From positions 6,206,001-6,270,000 of the forward strand of contig OV121092.1 of NCBI GenBank assembly GCA_921293015.1: a stretch of 64,000 nt of DNA, given 5' to 3'. Shown here one piece after another: positions 24,530-37,731 of this stretch (position 1 is the first letter of the stretch; each line of letters starts with the position of its first letter). The translations under genes were made by a program, and so were the position numbers. The notes under the pieces were generated by a model. That model was given only the letters and a program-made list of their open reading frames with translations. It searched no databases and had not been told where the DNA came from. The stretch is from Phorcus lineatus (taxonomy: Eukaryota > Mollusca > Gastropoda > Trochida > Trochidae).

Positions 24530-26260
24530 TGAATAATGGAATTGAATGTTGCAAATAACTTGTTTTTCAACTTATTCATATCAAACATTTATAATATTTT
24601 ACTTTGTATTTTGTAAGTATCTTATTGTCCGTTCATCTGCCTTGCGCTCATGCATAATTGCATTTCGACTTATTAGACATGTTATTAACATTTAACAAGT
24701 TTCAATAATTTGAACGTTATCTACAATATTTAATGACATGTTAACTTTTAAACAGATATTTGTGGAATCGTTATTAGAGGATGTACAATTTTAGATCTTA
24801 GATTTACATAAACGTGCTTTTTATATGCAGGTACATAATCCCAAGAATTGATTATCTCATATAAATAACGGGAACTAACAAGACAGTGGTCCATAATTAG
24901 ATCATGACTTCATTAGATGAAGTTGTGGACTAATGTGTCATAATCAAACCTATTTCCATGATACGAATTGCTTGGAGAAATTTTACAATTCAAAATGTAA
25001 GTGATTTGAAAATATTTCAAAAAGTGTTATTAGAATGTCTTATTTCTTGTGAAATATGCATTTCTTCCAAACCTTAGATTAATTTTAACTTTGTTTTTAA
25101 TTAAAAAGTTACTTTAGCTGGCCTCTGCGGGCATCACTTTAATATGCTTGTATTCATCACTGGTTGGTTGCAGTTGCACTGATAACATTTCTTTAGAGTG
25201 AATAATAACTTTTACGTCCAAAGAGTGATTTGCTAAATGTGATGTCGCCATTGGAAAACCATGCAGTATGTTAAAATGGTTAATTACTTCCTTGTCTTTA
25301 ACTCACAAATCTTATCTTAGATCAGATCAGATCATATCTCATGTCAGTTCAAATTCAGTCTTTCATGTATATTTTAGAATATGTCCCATCCGTAAGGACG
25401 TATAAGATATATAATAAAAAATCTTTTCGCTAAAATGACTACAAGATTAAGAAAAATGGTAATCTAATCATGGAAAGGATAAAGGTTAATAGTAATATCA
25501 ACAAACGCGGTTACAGTTTAATCATTGTGGTACAGGTCAATATATCTATATCAATAGCTTTAAACAATGGCATTGCAGGTCACAAATATTTTTTTCCTTT
25601 TTTTTTAATTGCTTGAAAAATCATACAATATTTGTAAAATAATTCATGCTTAATTGTATTACCAGGCTTTTCATGCGTAGGTTCACAAATCTTAAGGACA
25701 TATGAATATTTGTCATCAGGCGGACAAATCTACAAATTTGTCCATTATTAATTCAATATAAGCCTACAGGAATGGTATTTGCACTTACCAGTAAAACCCC
25801 TAGAAAATCAGCGCAATTATCATCCATTTACGAATTTCGATTGCGAATTAACCAGCTAAACATCATGAAACGCTGATACCTTTTCATCAGTCATCAAAAT
25901 GTTCCTACTCATGTTTAAGTCATTTGTGTTTTGTATTAACTATTCTCTTCTGGAGCTCCCTTGTTTCCTCTATAAACAAAAAACTACTTCATAAGAGTAA
26001 AAAGACTGTATAGAGTTCTTTAAAAGCTTTGGGAAGAAAAACATCAGAAAGTTTGTGAAATCCGTTGTAGAGTCAAGTTTCTCATGTAACCATCATTATT
26101 TAATACTGTATTGACAGCTGGTGTTACAAAACCCACCATTTCAGTAAAAGCTTTTTGCAAGTGCAGCTTAATTTTCCTTCAATATTCGTTCGACCGAAAT
26201 TATATACCATTTAGTGGAAATATATAGGACATTTAAAAATCTGTCTTTTGATGTCAAATA
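24530..26260. other. Stretch without a recognisable gene
   Basis: Only short frames are present. A short GATCAGATCAGATCA-like run occurs near 25321. Confidence 0.5.
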
Positions 26261-26264
26261 CTAA

Positions 26265-26410
26265 TACAAGTCGTCATGTTTGTCACGTCATCGTGTTTAT
26301 ATCATTATGATGTCATTACTAGATGAAAACAATTGTGATGTCATGTATTTGACGATGCAGGTCATCGTTTAGAATCTGTTTATACCAATCAAGAGATATG
26401 AGATATGAGC
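26265..26410 (+). repeat. TGACGTC-rich repeat R5, copy 2
   Basis: Shares GATGTCATTACTAGATG, AAAACAATTGTGATGTCATG and GGTCATCGTTTAGAATCTG with copy 1 at 12838-13040. The most regular TGACGTCA site of copy 1 is mutated here. Confidence 0.6.
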
Positions 26411-26424
26411 GGGAAGTCCATCAA

Positions 26425-26461
26425 TTTGAGTTTGTTTAACATATTAAAAAACAAACTCAAA
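26425..26461. repeat. 13-bp inverted repeat with 11-base loop
   Basis: TTTGAGTTTGTTT at 26425-26437 pairs exactly with 26449-26461. In RNA this would be a stable AU-rich hairpin. There is no neighbouring gene to assign it to. Confidence 0.9.
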
Positions 26462-26567
26462 ACTCAAGTATGATGTTTTTAAGACGAAAATATGTGCAAA
26501 CTTAATTCATAGAGATGTTAACAGTTTCAAAATAGTGAATTTTCAATTAATTAATTCACGAGCACGA

Positions 26568-26886
26568 GTGGCGGGATACCGCAGTGGTTGGCGCGTTCGG
26601 CTTCGGATATTAAAGTCAATGGTTCGAATCCCGCCAGGGGCTCGACAACTGTGTCTGCAGTTGAGAACTGTTCTATACGCAGTCAGTTTTGGGTGCAATG
26701 CTGCACTAAATTTCAGCACATTACCACCCATGGTTCGCTAGTTCCAGCCGAAGTTCACAGGTTTCACCACAATGCATAGCCACAATGGTGTTGCGGGCTT
26801 TCTTCCTGCAATAATACTAGCGACCGTGATATAAGTGAAATACTCTTGAAAGCGGCGTTAAACTCATCATCACCTTACCTCACCTC
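26568..26886 (+). mobile_element. tRNA-derived SINE, copy S3 (near full length)
   Basis: The head GTGGCGGGATACCGCAGTGG contains an A-box-like sequence, and GGTTCGAATCCC is a good B box. The usual GATCAAGAGGTCCGTGG between them is replaced by ATTAAAGTCAATGG. The body has GTCTGCAGTTGAGAACTG and a TGGGTGCAATGCTGCACTAA segment. The central domain GGTTTCACCACAATGCATAG and GTTGCGGGCTTTCTTCCTGC follow, then AAGCGGCGTTAAAC and a tail of CACCTTACCTCACCTCAC. The open frames at 26535-26779 on both strands are shadows of this element. Confidence 0.9.
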
Positions 26887-28257
26887 ACAAGCACCAGATA
26901 CACAGTTGTCTCACCATAAATGTGAATGTTCACTAAAACATGTGATCATACGACGAAGTACTGTGTAACCTCTTTGTGAAACGATCCTGCAGGTAATATA
27001 TAGGATGCCTTTTTTCATACTTGATATATTTCTAAACTTTTAATTATATTCTAAGTTTCATATTTTTTTTATTCATAAGTTAAATCGATCACAATTTTAA
27101 CGATTTTGAAAACAATTGTATTAACTACAGACACTGCTTTCCTAACAACGAGATGTACACTTGAAGCTTTTAAAAAATCAACACGGCTTCAGCTTAATCT
27201 GCTTTATTGGTCACATGGTAATTTTTTATATTTGATAGATTGCTTTTCACATCATTAGATTTTATATTCAATCTTCAGTTGCGAATATAACATTGCCTAA
27301 ATATAAAGTTCCACTACCTTTTCAAATATAAGCCCAATTTTTATCATTTCATTGCTTTTCTTTTCTAGATCAAAAGTGCTCTGATTTATTTCCCCGAAAG
27401 TTTCAATGTATTAACCAATCAGTGTAGATGTGCCTTTGCAGTTATTGACTCCATAGGACCTTGATTATTATCATGAATCACAATTTAGCATTTTATTTTG
27501 TTAGAACTGAAAAAAAACCAACAAAAGGTTTTTATGTAGCTCAATGAAACTTTGCAAAGAGATAAATCATCAGTTGCAGTGTCTTGGATTTCAAGACTGC
27601 CAAGCTGATTACAGAGCATGAAATGTATAAGCAAAGACGTGAAGATGCAATTTCCTCGAGAATAAAATAGATTCATGAATTCCATGTAAATGAGCGAAGT
27701 TGTATGCCGAGAGGGGATATGGTTTTGCATTAAAAAATCTTCATTAGTTCTTGATGTGATGAAACCATGGTCCAGTGCAACTGACTTGGAGGGTTTGTTC
27801 TAAACAAATCATGATTATAATGATCTAAGGGAATATTCAAAATGGATGAATAAATTATCATAGTGAATGATTCCAAAATTGTACCAATTTCATATCTATT
27901 TAAACTATTTCAAGTGTTCATAGCATTTATCTCTATGTTTTAAATTCAAACTTGTGTTTGATAGACAATTGATAAAAACAATTGATAAATGGTGCATGTC
28001 ACTTAGCATTGCACCAATAAATACTAAACCACATCCATGAAAGCATAAAAAGGAAAAACCAATTCGAAACCTTTTAGAAACAATCATGTATTGTAATTCT
28101 AAAATATTGAAAGGCAAAAAGTTGGTATACATTTACAAAATAACGCTTCGTTACAAAGAAAACAGATTTGTATTTCTATTTTGGTTTTGGCCCTCCGTGC
28201 CTGTAAAACATCGATAAACAAAGAGGAACGTAATAATCACTTGTAAGACAATGGAAA

Positions 28258-28290
28258 CATACTATACTATACTATACCATATACTTTAAT
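28258..28290. repeat. Short ACTAT tandem run
   Basis: Several head-to-tail ACTAT units (ATACTATACTATACTATACC), a small microsatellite within unit A. Confidence 0.8.
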
Positions 28291-31200
28291 TTCTAAAATA
28301 TTAAGTGAAAAATAAAAGTGATATATGATCATGGTAAACATATATGTAACCATTGCCTTTGTACCAGTTCCAGTATTTTGCCTTTTGTATTTTGTTTTTG
28401 CAACGAATATGTTTTACGTGATCTAGGAAATAATTTCACCAGTTACTTAAAGATTCCATGCTACACATTCTATGATAATTCTCAATATATGACGTTTATG
28501 AACTTCTTGAACTTCCCAACAAGAATAACAATTGGTTTGTATGAAAATGGTCATTTTCATAACTGCCAGTGCCAGTTAACAATCAAAGACTGCATCAAAG
28601 CAATGCAACACTTAGTTACTTACCATAAGATATAATCATGTTGGAAAAGTTTCTGAAGATTTCTGACGTATCGCCTGAAAAAGCAATATCATATTGTAAA
28701 CAATACAACTCAAGTTACAAACATATCCTATAGTCCTTGAATCTTTAACAGTAACTAGATGTTGATGGTATTTGATGGTTACACGAGAGAATCCATGAAC
28801 AAATTGATTTGATAAAAAATAATTAAACAGAAATACATAAAAAGCAACTATAGTTTTGAAAGTAACATTTTTCGCAAATAGAACTTATCCATTTGAATAT
28901 TTGTAGCTTCTCAGTTTCATTTTTGATGGAAAATGTTAAATACACGCGATTTTAACAAAAAGACAGATGAACACATCACATTAAGCTCACATGCAATTTA
29001 TTTCCATCTGACATCATATCCTTTCATTCATCAAGAATAGCAGGGAATATTGCTTGCAGCACCTGTTCCCAAGAACAAGAGAAACAAATTATTTCCTGTC
29101 CCCATTAGGACCGAGACAGGTATCCATTACACACGTTTCTTGAGAGGACACTGAATTACAAACATGATATCGGAAGATATTTTGCCTTTGACAGTTGTTG
29201 CATTTCTTAACTGTGAATCAAATGTTTACTTTCACAAAAATTTAAAACTTCAATTAGTAAACTTATTTCTCAATAGTTGTATCGCGTGATATTTGTGGAA
29301 ATATTTGACTAGATTAATGAGAAACGCTAGCTTGCTGTGAAGAAATATTCGAAACACAATTTGATACCTTGAGATCATAGGGAATCATCAGAGAATTGTA
29401 AAAAGAGAAAACCTGACACAAAATTGGTAACATTTGGTCAGTTGGTGAGATAGCTAACTGACATCCAGAGGTAGTATCGTATTGCACGTAACCACAACAT
29501 GGAATCATTCCTTCCTCAATTAAAACATTCACTTCATTTCCCTTTTCATACTAACATACTCTGTCATTATCATATCTGTTAACAGAGCAATAGGCATTTC
29601 ATGTCCAGTTAATTTGTTGAGGTGGCTGTTTAACAACTTTGAAGAATTCTGTGTAAAAAAGGTTATTCTAAATCATTGATTACATCCCACTTTACAAACA
29701 TGGTCTCAAACATTTTCTTAATCAACATTTTCATCCGATTTTAAGCCAAGTCAGTGTTCGTTAAGAGGCAGAACATGATGAATTGTATTGAAGATTCTTA
29801 CAATCAAAATTCCAAGTTCAAGCGAGAAACTTATCAGGCATAAACATTCAACTGGGGATTGAAATACTGATTATTAGGCCTTGTATATTGTTAAAAGGTT
29901 TAAAATCATTGAAACGTTTTATGTTATTGATAACGTTTGGAGATACAACCCATGTCTAAATAAATGGCAGGCTCTAAATCATAAAGTCACTCAGAGATAT
30001 ATGCAAGGAAAATATACAAGGAATGATAAAAAACGATATAATCATTGCTGCTATTGGGTGTTGTCTACAGAGACTTTACTGATTAGGTAACGTGAGTCCA
30101 AAAAATTTTATTAACACGACTTCAGATTCAGTGTAATAATTCTTGGAAAGTGATGAGTTTCATATTCAGATACTTCATGAGTAGTAAGCATGCCCAACGT
30201 GAGGATACATGCCCAAGATCACCCTAAAGATTCCCCTTACTGTCGTACAGAGCAAGTACTGAAACGAGTGAACTGCTACAAAAAAGAATTGGGATTACTT
30301 TAAAACAGGGAAAAGTTAACCCATTTTCATAGATACGCTACTTGAGTAATGTTAAGTATAAAGTAGTAAGTCAAAATTAGTTATATTTTCACTGCATTTT
30401 TATCTTAAGTCAAAAGTATTCATAAAGATTCTTTAAACACGATTACGTAAGGTCAGCAAAAATTTCTACAGCTTTGTATTCATGTAAGTTATGTAACGTT
30501 TCTCCCAATATTTACCCATTTATTCAATCATTTAATGCACAGAAAGTGACGAAATTACAAATACAAAAAAAGTTAAAGCAATGTTTTTAGGATTGTCAAG
30601 GAGTTTGAACATAGTTATGCATACATGTATGCATTGTTCCTATGCCACAACAGACCGCCTTGTGGTCAAGCCTTCTGTAACATACTTTTGTATGGAAGGG
30701 GAATGCCTTGTAGAAATTAATTATGTCCTCAGGACAAAGTTCTTTTGTATCCTTTGATGTCATTTATGATGGCTTAGATCAGTGTAACTCATTAGGAGAG
30801 TCAGTCATTGCCAGCCCTTTTCTTTCTATCTTAGTGTATCACCTTGGGGGTTCCTTAAAAATGAACCTAACCTTATTAATTGGCTCTCATCTATACCATC
30901 TTGTCACAGTCTGATGTCATTGTGATGGTCAAAGTATGTAATGTTTAAATGTAACTTAAGCAATGATGTTAGAATTGTTTAACCATAAGGAGACCAATTA
31001 CAAAACGCTTGTACATGCCAGCAAGAATGTATGTATTTCTTAAGAACTAATGATCTCCTTCACAGCATCAATTCAAACAGGTAACTAGATAACCAGTATC
31101 CAATTACAAAAAAAAATAATCACATGCCATTCTTACAAAGACCGGGTCGAAAGGGTTTCTGTTATAACACTTTAAAGAAAAATGAGAAACACAAGATAGA

Positions 31201-31420
31201 AAATCATTATATGGAGAAAATTGATTTTCAACTCTCCTTAGATATTTGTAGACAAACATTTGCATTTTAAACAGTACCACAAACATGTCGACGTAAAAGC
31301 GTACAAAACTGATGTTATTCTCCAATATATTATCCAATCTAAAATAGTTTGACACTGTTTCAACTATCCCGCTTCGAACATAGAAAAAAAACTGTTCTAC
31401 TTTCCTCTGTGGCACAGCCG

Positions 31421-31861
31421 TTATATGTTATCACTGTCTAGTGTACCTCCGTCTCCTGAAGTAACGGTCTGAGTGGTTTTTGTAATCTCAGCAATCTCAA
31501 TATGCTTAAAATCTAGAACATTCTCTGAGGGCTTCTTTGATGGAAATGTGTACATGAAAACCTTGCAAAAATGGTTAATCACGTCCATATAGAGGAGCGT
31601 CATGAAACCATACATTATCAGCAATACATCAAAATCTTACATTTAAACTCATGGTGTATTTGATCCGACATTCATGTGTGTTTCACATGTCTCTGTACTA
31701 TCAAAACCTGGGCATTTTTCTTTTAATAGGACCATATAGATGAAAAAACCTGAAGCAGTGGTTTGTAGGATGTAGTAGGATGATTGTGATTCCGTCTTGG
31801 TACTGAAAAGTACACCAAAATATAAGCTGAATGTAGCTTTGCATAGATGGATATTAATCAC
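31421..31861 (-). pseudogene. Two adjacent ORFs resembling a transmembrane-plus-tail coding remnant
   Basis: The upstream frame (31861-31649, 70 codons) has FGVLFSTKTESQSSYYILQ followed by a hydrophobic ASGFFIYMVLLKEK. This loosely recalls the seventh transmembrane helix of adhesion-type GPCRs (YxFxxxNxxQGFFIF). The downstream frame (31624-31421, 67 codons) is hydrophilic at its end (IEIAEITKTTQTVTSGDGGT). The paralogous DNA in unit C (about 50650-50230) gives related translations, for example DVPDSKYVDIANITKS, but with frameshifts. Similarity between units looks no higher in the frames than outside them, so functional coding is doubtful. The receptor idea is weak. Confidence 0.25.
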
Positions 31862-32396
31862 AATCTAGTTAATGATGATACTTAAAACCCTGAGGCATTC
31901 AGTAGGGTCATATTCGGTAAACTATTGATTGTTAAATAGTAGTTTAGTTCATAATGTTATATGTAATGATATTGACTCATTATTCATTAGTTGCCATTAG
32001 TTCTGCACCATGAGAGCATTTTGTTTTAAAATTGATGTGTCAAAGTAGAATGGAGATTTCCGAAACTCAAGAAACAGGACAAATGGTTTTGTTTGCATCG
32101 ATTTTGTGATATATGTGTACTATGTTTCATCATTAGTAGCTAAAAAATTTAAATTAGTGAAATATCGCACTTTATATGAAATATTAGAACAGTTGTGTTT
32201 ATCTAGAACAATACTACTTAGTGTTTTACTTCTCACCAGTCATATACCATTGCATGTGTTTGTAAAAAAAATCTCCTCAAGGCTTGTACATTTCAATCAG
32301 TCTAAGATGATATGTAATAATAAGAAAACATTAATTCTGGTTTGTACGAAAGTGAACATGATTTTCTTTTGAAAAAAAACACTTAAAGGAGCAGTA

Positions 32397-32937
32397 GCAC
32401 TTTTTTTCTAGATAAATTAAATCATCTCACGGAAACGACAATATTCGTTACCACTTAAAAGACAAATAATGCAAAGAAGTAGTTCTAAACTTTTAAATGT
32501 TCAAACAAGTTATGTAAATCCATTTCCCTAGCTCAAATCAGAGTTTGCAGGTACGTTAGAACTTGCTTGAAATTACAACTGAAAGACAGATGATCACATC
32601 AGATTGATCACAGATGTGATTTATTAATATCTTACATCATATTCTTTCATTCATCATAAATTGTTGCATGTACATGTAGCACCTGTTCCAAAAACCAAAT
32701 CATTTCCCTTCCCCATTATGACAGGTATCCATTACAAGTCTTTCTTGGTGAAACACTGATTTGGGAAAGAGCTAACTTAAGAGAAATTCCATTTCCCTAG
32801 CTCAAATCAGAGTTTTTTACTTGTAACTTGATGATTCATTCTACGTCTGTGTACAGGTATGATGAAATTGTTTAATCTTTGACGATGATACATATGGCAT
32901 TAACTATTGTTTTTTAGAAAAACGTGCTACTGCCACT
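32397..32937. mobile_element. TTAA-type MITE T1 (carrying a secondary insertion)
   Basis: The left end is TTAA (32393-32396) followed by AGGAGCAGTAGCAC. The right end is GTGCTACTGCCACT followed by TGAA, a one-base variant of TTAA. The 14-bp ends are inverted with few mismatches. Without the 269 bp added by a secondary insertion the element is about 272 bp. The TTAA target and purine start resemble Kolobok-like or piggyBac-like non-autonomous elements; the superfamily is inferred. It is related in terminal style to T2 at 61922-62389. Confidence 0.7.
32547..32787 (+). repeat. 241-bp fragment of the segmental duplication inserted in MITE T1
   Basis: The fragment matches unit B at about 35322-35561 with four substitutions and one 6-base difference by direct reading. 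It starts GCAGGTACGTTAGAACTTGC and ends GAGCTAACTTAAGAGAAAT. It is flanked by identical 28-bp direct repeats (32519-32546 and 32788-32815, TCCATTTCCCTAGCTCAAAT and the next eight bases). It has no transposon termini of its own. In unit B the sequence continues on both sides, so only an internal slice was copied. Confidence 0.9.
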
Positions 32938-34787
32938 TGAAAATTGACAATGATCCTAAGCAAGCCCCTGCTCGAGAATTAACAAGGTACCTTTGACAGG
33001 ATGTTTGACAAACATTGAATGGATGAGAAAGAATCTTGACAGCATCATTCGTAATGGAATGGCGATAAAATGTCAGTATGACAATAGTTTTAACATTTAA
33101 TATCAAGCTCAGAAGAGTTTATCTCAGCATATCAATAGTTGAAGACGAACACGAAGACGAGAGTCAGTCAATTGCATATATTCGTAATTATAAATGGTGA
33201 TATGAACATACATGGAGGTTTGAAATGAAGGATGTAGTCTTGCACAATTTCTAATCATCAATATTTAAATCTATTTACAAACAGAAACTACATTATGGGG
33301 TATAAATATGTTTACTTCTTGAGCATATATTGAACTGTCAAGTTCTGTAATGGCAGTAGCAAAATATGACACAGAATCTGCTGCGAAAAGGGCTGGGACC
33401 TTTATATTAAAAAGTACCAGCCCTTTTGAAATAAGCAGCAACACCCTAGTACAAATACATACTGAATAAACCTGACAATACCATGTTTGAAAACTAGATT
33501 GCTGTGATAATCGATACAGTGATCGTGCATCGCCTTTTGATTGCAACATCAAGATGGCAATCGAAAAAAGCCATTAACATTTAGCCCACAACATTGCGTA
33601 ATTGCTTAGAGGCGCTTACGAATTCAAGTCACAATTCCAATCAGTCGTGTGAAATTGTGTTGAATTTGGAAAATAATCATCGTTTGCTGGTACCCTCGTT
33701 TGTTATATGCTACGATCTTGTTATATAAGACTGTGTGTTATTGTGATTGTCTTATATACTTTGATCATGTCAAAGATAAGATTGATTTTCATTCATTAGT
33801 TTCAACATTCATTAGTTTTGAAACACGAATGTCCTATAGAAGCAAACATTTAAAGCGCCTTAAAAGAGTGTTCACATCGTAAAAAAACGGTAAATCGATA
33901 CAATGGACTTGGCAAGGATTTGATCTTTAATCTTATAAAGAAACAACAAGAACATAATTTGGTTTGTGTAACATATTTCTTATATCGCATGTATTTCGTC
34001 CAAAATTATTTAATTTGAGAGTATTCATTAATTCATACTGAAACAAGTGATGAAAGGCATTTTATAATTCCATTCTGTGAAACAAGCTAAATGCAGACAT
34101 CCATAATGAGAAAAGAGAAACCTTTGCCTAAGGGCAACTTGTCCTTCCCTCCATGCCTACAGCCAGGTGAAAGATAACTAAAAAGAACTAGAATATTTGA
34201 TTTATTGCAAGTTTATGCCCCTAGGGATCAATCTGCCAAGCTAATTACAAAGCGTGAAATGCATGAGGAAAAATGCAATGTTGCAATTTCCTCGATGATA
34301 ATAGAAATTCATGAATTCCATGTAAATGAGAGAATTTGTATGCCAAGAGGGGATATGGGTAAGCATTGAGGAATCTTCAACAGTTATTGATGTGATGAAA
34401 CCACGTTCCAGTGACACAGATTTACAGGTTTTGTAGAAAATATCGCAAATTTTAATTGATTTATGGGAATGCAGAAAATCATTTTGATTAATTCCAAAAT
34501 TCTATTAACGCATCTACATTTTAAAAGTTTTTAAGTGTTGATGGTTTTGTTCTATAAGAATCATGATTAAATGGGCAATGGGAATATTGAAAAGTAGGGG
34601 AAATGATCATAGTGAATGATTTTAAAATTCACTTCGCATTGTACCAATAAATATATACTGAACCACATTTATGAATCATATTTTTTAATCCTATTGATCA
34701 ATTCCAAAAGTCTATCACCGCATCTAGATTTTGAATATTTTAAGTGTTAATTTTACCCACTTCTGTGTTTTTAATACAAATTTGTTT

Positions 34788-34810
34788 TAAATAAATAAAT
34801 AAATAAATAT
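34788..34810. repeat. Short AAAT tandem run
   Basis: About five AAAT units (TAAATAAATAAATAAATA). Simple microsatellite. Confidence 0.85.
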
Positions 34811-36689
34811 ATTAGATTTTTTAAAAACAAAATTGAATATTGTGTTAATTAATAATTTCTCAATGTAAATGCATTCTTTTAACCACTCAATAGTGTCATT
34901 ATGTAATATCAATCTCAATAGCATTTTGCCTTAATATGTTTATATCTATTCACATAAGTTTATATCAACAAAATTACTCTTGATACTGCATGTGAAGTAC
35001 ATGTCTATGCTTGATACAACATATAAAGGATACATATCACTTGACATTGTACCAGCAAATTAGCAAACATTGATGCATTAAGGTGATGTCAACTAGTCAC
35101 CTGCCATCAAATATCATTCTATATAAGCTTCTCTTTAGAATCTAGGTAAAAACAACCTTGTATAAATGAATGTTTAAATGAACAACAATTCACATATTTG
35201 CTATCTTTGTTCTATGTTAGCACTAACAGATAAAACTGATATCTTTTATTAGCTAAGAAATAAAACTTGATTTGGTGTTAGAAAATGTTCATGTATCGAA
35301 AATAGCAGTTATCAATTTGCAGGTATGTTAGAACTTGCTTGAAATTACAACAGAAAGACAGATGATCACATCAGATTGATCACAGATGTGATTTATTAAT
35401 ATCTGACATCATATTCTTTCATTCATCATAAATTGTTGCATGTAGCACCTGTTCCAAAAACCAAATCATTTCCCTTCCCCATTATGACAGGTATCCATTA
35501 CAAGTCTTTCTTGCTGAAACACTGATTTGGGAAAGAGCTAACTTAAGAGAAATTGCTTTCGACAGTTGTTGTACTTCTTAGCTATGAATCAAATAATAAT
35601 TTTCACACAAAAATTCAAATTTTGATGAATACACGAACACCTCAATAACTGAATTGCGTGAAAGTGATATGCTTAAATTTATGAAAAACGCTGCCTTGCA
35701 GTGACAGGCGATTTGACGAAGAATTTGACACTTTGAGTTAATCGAATATTAACAGAACATTTCCAAATTAGAAATTGATACAGAAATGACAAATCATGGT
35801 AATGTCAGTTGGTGGGATGTGGCTTTGTCTCTCAGAGGTAGTATTGTATTCTATGCTTCCACCACATGTGTTCAACACATTCAAGATTCACTCTTGTTTA
35901 CTGGTAAAATGAGAAACAAAAAATAAAATTATTGAAATAACATATTTTGTCTGAGTTATCACTGTCACATTTCCTCATTTTCTTCAGCTTAAATTTGAAA
36001 GAGGTCTGAGTTGAGTAATGGTTAGATATCAATTTCATTGTCAACTTTCAATCTGGATAAAATATTCTAGTATATCACATCTGTTACGACCATAAACAAA
36101 CCTGCTTGTGTCAAACTTGACCACTTGGAGTGATTATTGAAATGCATACTCAAAGAGCAATACATCATTCTAGAAGTGTTTTCATCTGTGACTGTATGTA
36201 TGAGCAAATAACAGGTGCTTTTTTGTTGCATACCATATAACAAAATCAAAATAAATAAAGTTCTATTTCTAAATATGATATCAATAATATGTACACAAAC
36301 GAGGATAATAATCTTTTCACCATGCCTTGTCATTTTGAAAAAAAAGATTTGAAAAGCATAACTGATTCCTTCTTATCAAGAGCAGTGACTTATATTTTGC
36401 GGAGTAATTTCAATATAATTCACCAAGGTGAAGGTCACACTATCGGCGATATACTGTTTTTACACTACCTGAAATTATTCTTTTCTAAAATATTTTTTCG
36501 TAATGTTACACATTTCTCCTGAAAATCTGTAGACTTGATAATAGATGCCCTCTCAATATTAGTTTAGTTATGGTTTTCTAATAATTCTGAATGTTCATGA
36601 ATCCCTTTCAAACGTCGGTACAACAGGAAAAGTAACTCTTACAACATTCTTGTCACGGTTGTTTCGTCACTCGGATTATCCGTAAATAG

Positions 36690-37055
36690 ATGATATTATA
36701 TGAGTGTACATGACATACTATGTTTACGACACGAGTGCCTAAAAATTAGCATTTCCCGAGCGAGAGCGAAGGATCTCCTGATATTTAGGCAAGAGTGTCG
36801 TGAAAATAGTATGTCATAGGCACGAATTTGATATTCTATTTATAACCGAAGTCGCGAAATCAAAGGAAATTACCAAAATCGGCCTCCAAGCATAGGCTGT
36901 TTACCCGCCGCCTTCACAAAGATTGCAACGTCATTGGTGAACTGTGACGTCAAAGCATTTAATATGACGTGTTGTCACAATGAAAAGTGATATGTTGGCC
37001 TAGGCCATCGTATGAAAAATATGAACCTCAATATGATTGCCCTCGTAGGTAATAA
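36690..37055 (+). mobile_element. TTATTACCC-type element H2 with long hairpin
   Basis: Near the left end a 106-bp imperfect palindrome (36711-36816) has arms starting TGACATACTATGTTTACGAC. Its GC-richer centre is CCCGAGCGAGAGCGAAGG. A TTTATAACCGAAG segment follows, then an interior with AACGTCATTGGTGAACTGTG and ACGTC, and a right end GTAGGTAATAAATAGG. The layout parallels H3. It lies in unit B but not at the same place in unit C, so it inserted after the units separated or was lost from C. Confidence 0.7.
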
Positions 37056-37731
37056 ATAGGGATTATTTGTAAGGTTAGGGTTGTTTCGTTTGTATATATG
37101 ATACTTGATAACATATGTTATTATTCAAAAACATGCGTAATAGTTAGTTTAACTGATCAGTGGGTTACAGTGCGTTAAAGCTATTTTATGCACGGAATCT
37201 GAATCTCACAGTAGTTTATGTTTGATTTGTGATTTTGGCTGCATATTATTTGTTCTTTAAGAAATAGTATTAAAAATATAATAATAATATGAAAAAAATA
37301 TAACAAATGATTAAAGTATCACAATTTACTATTATATGTCATTGGAGAGCTTGTTACAATAGATACAGATAGATACTAGGAGATACAGTTTTACTTATAA
37401 AGTAGCGTGTAAAATGGATTTTCCAAGTTAAAATATGTACTTTACAACAGCATTTGTGTTTGAAATGTCTCGTTCAATCAATATCGTTATACTGCATTGC
37501 ATCAACCGACTCTGAGGTGATAAGAGTTGAATGAATGCTTTGATTAGATTTTATTGATTAAATCTCAAACACATTGTTCCAAATGAATCAGCCGTTGAAA
37601 GCTCTCCTTTGAAGTTTAATTGCATATACTATGTTTGACATATTGCTTCAACAATCAACAAGATTTGATCATACTTTGAAATAAACAACAGTAAGGAGGA
37701 TTAGAAATTTTTAAATAATTACGCTAGCAGG

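Larger units (their letters stand above)
21940..31900. repeat. Segmental-duplication unit A
   Basis: First and fairly long unit of a four-unit duplication. Landmarks in order: a block around 21940-22420 (CGTGCATCGCCTTTT, GCAACATCAAGATGGCAATC), 22450-22800, 27590-27790 (CATGAATTCCATGTAAATGA, GCCGAGAGGGGATATGG), 28590, 28950-29300 (AAGACAGATGAACACATC), 29320-29530, 29680-30090, 30180-30260 (GTCGTACAGAGCAAGTAC), 30580-30960 (CCTCAGGACAAAGTTC) and 31430-31840. All have colinear counterparts in at least one other unit. About 22.8-27.6 kb has no clear counterpart and includes SINE S3. No conserved ORF was found. Confidence 0.75.

Noticed and set aside
26535..26779. Overlapping ORFs on both strands of 60-70 codons
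   Set aside because: They are translations of SINE S3. The same frames recur in S4 at 57361-57630 and S1 at 2857-3087.
28318..28635. 105-codon plus-strand ORF
   Set aside because: It lies in unit A of the duplication. The matching DNA in unit C (40880-41040) does not keep the frame, and no motif is recognisable.
33271..33552. 93-codon minus-strand ORF
   Set aside because: It contains about 110 bp absent from the homologous block at 22010-22200, and the frame is not kept there.
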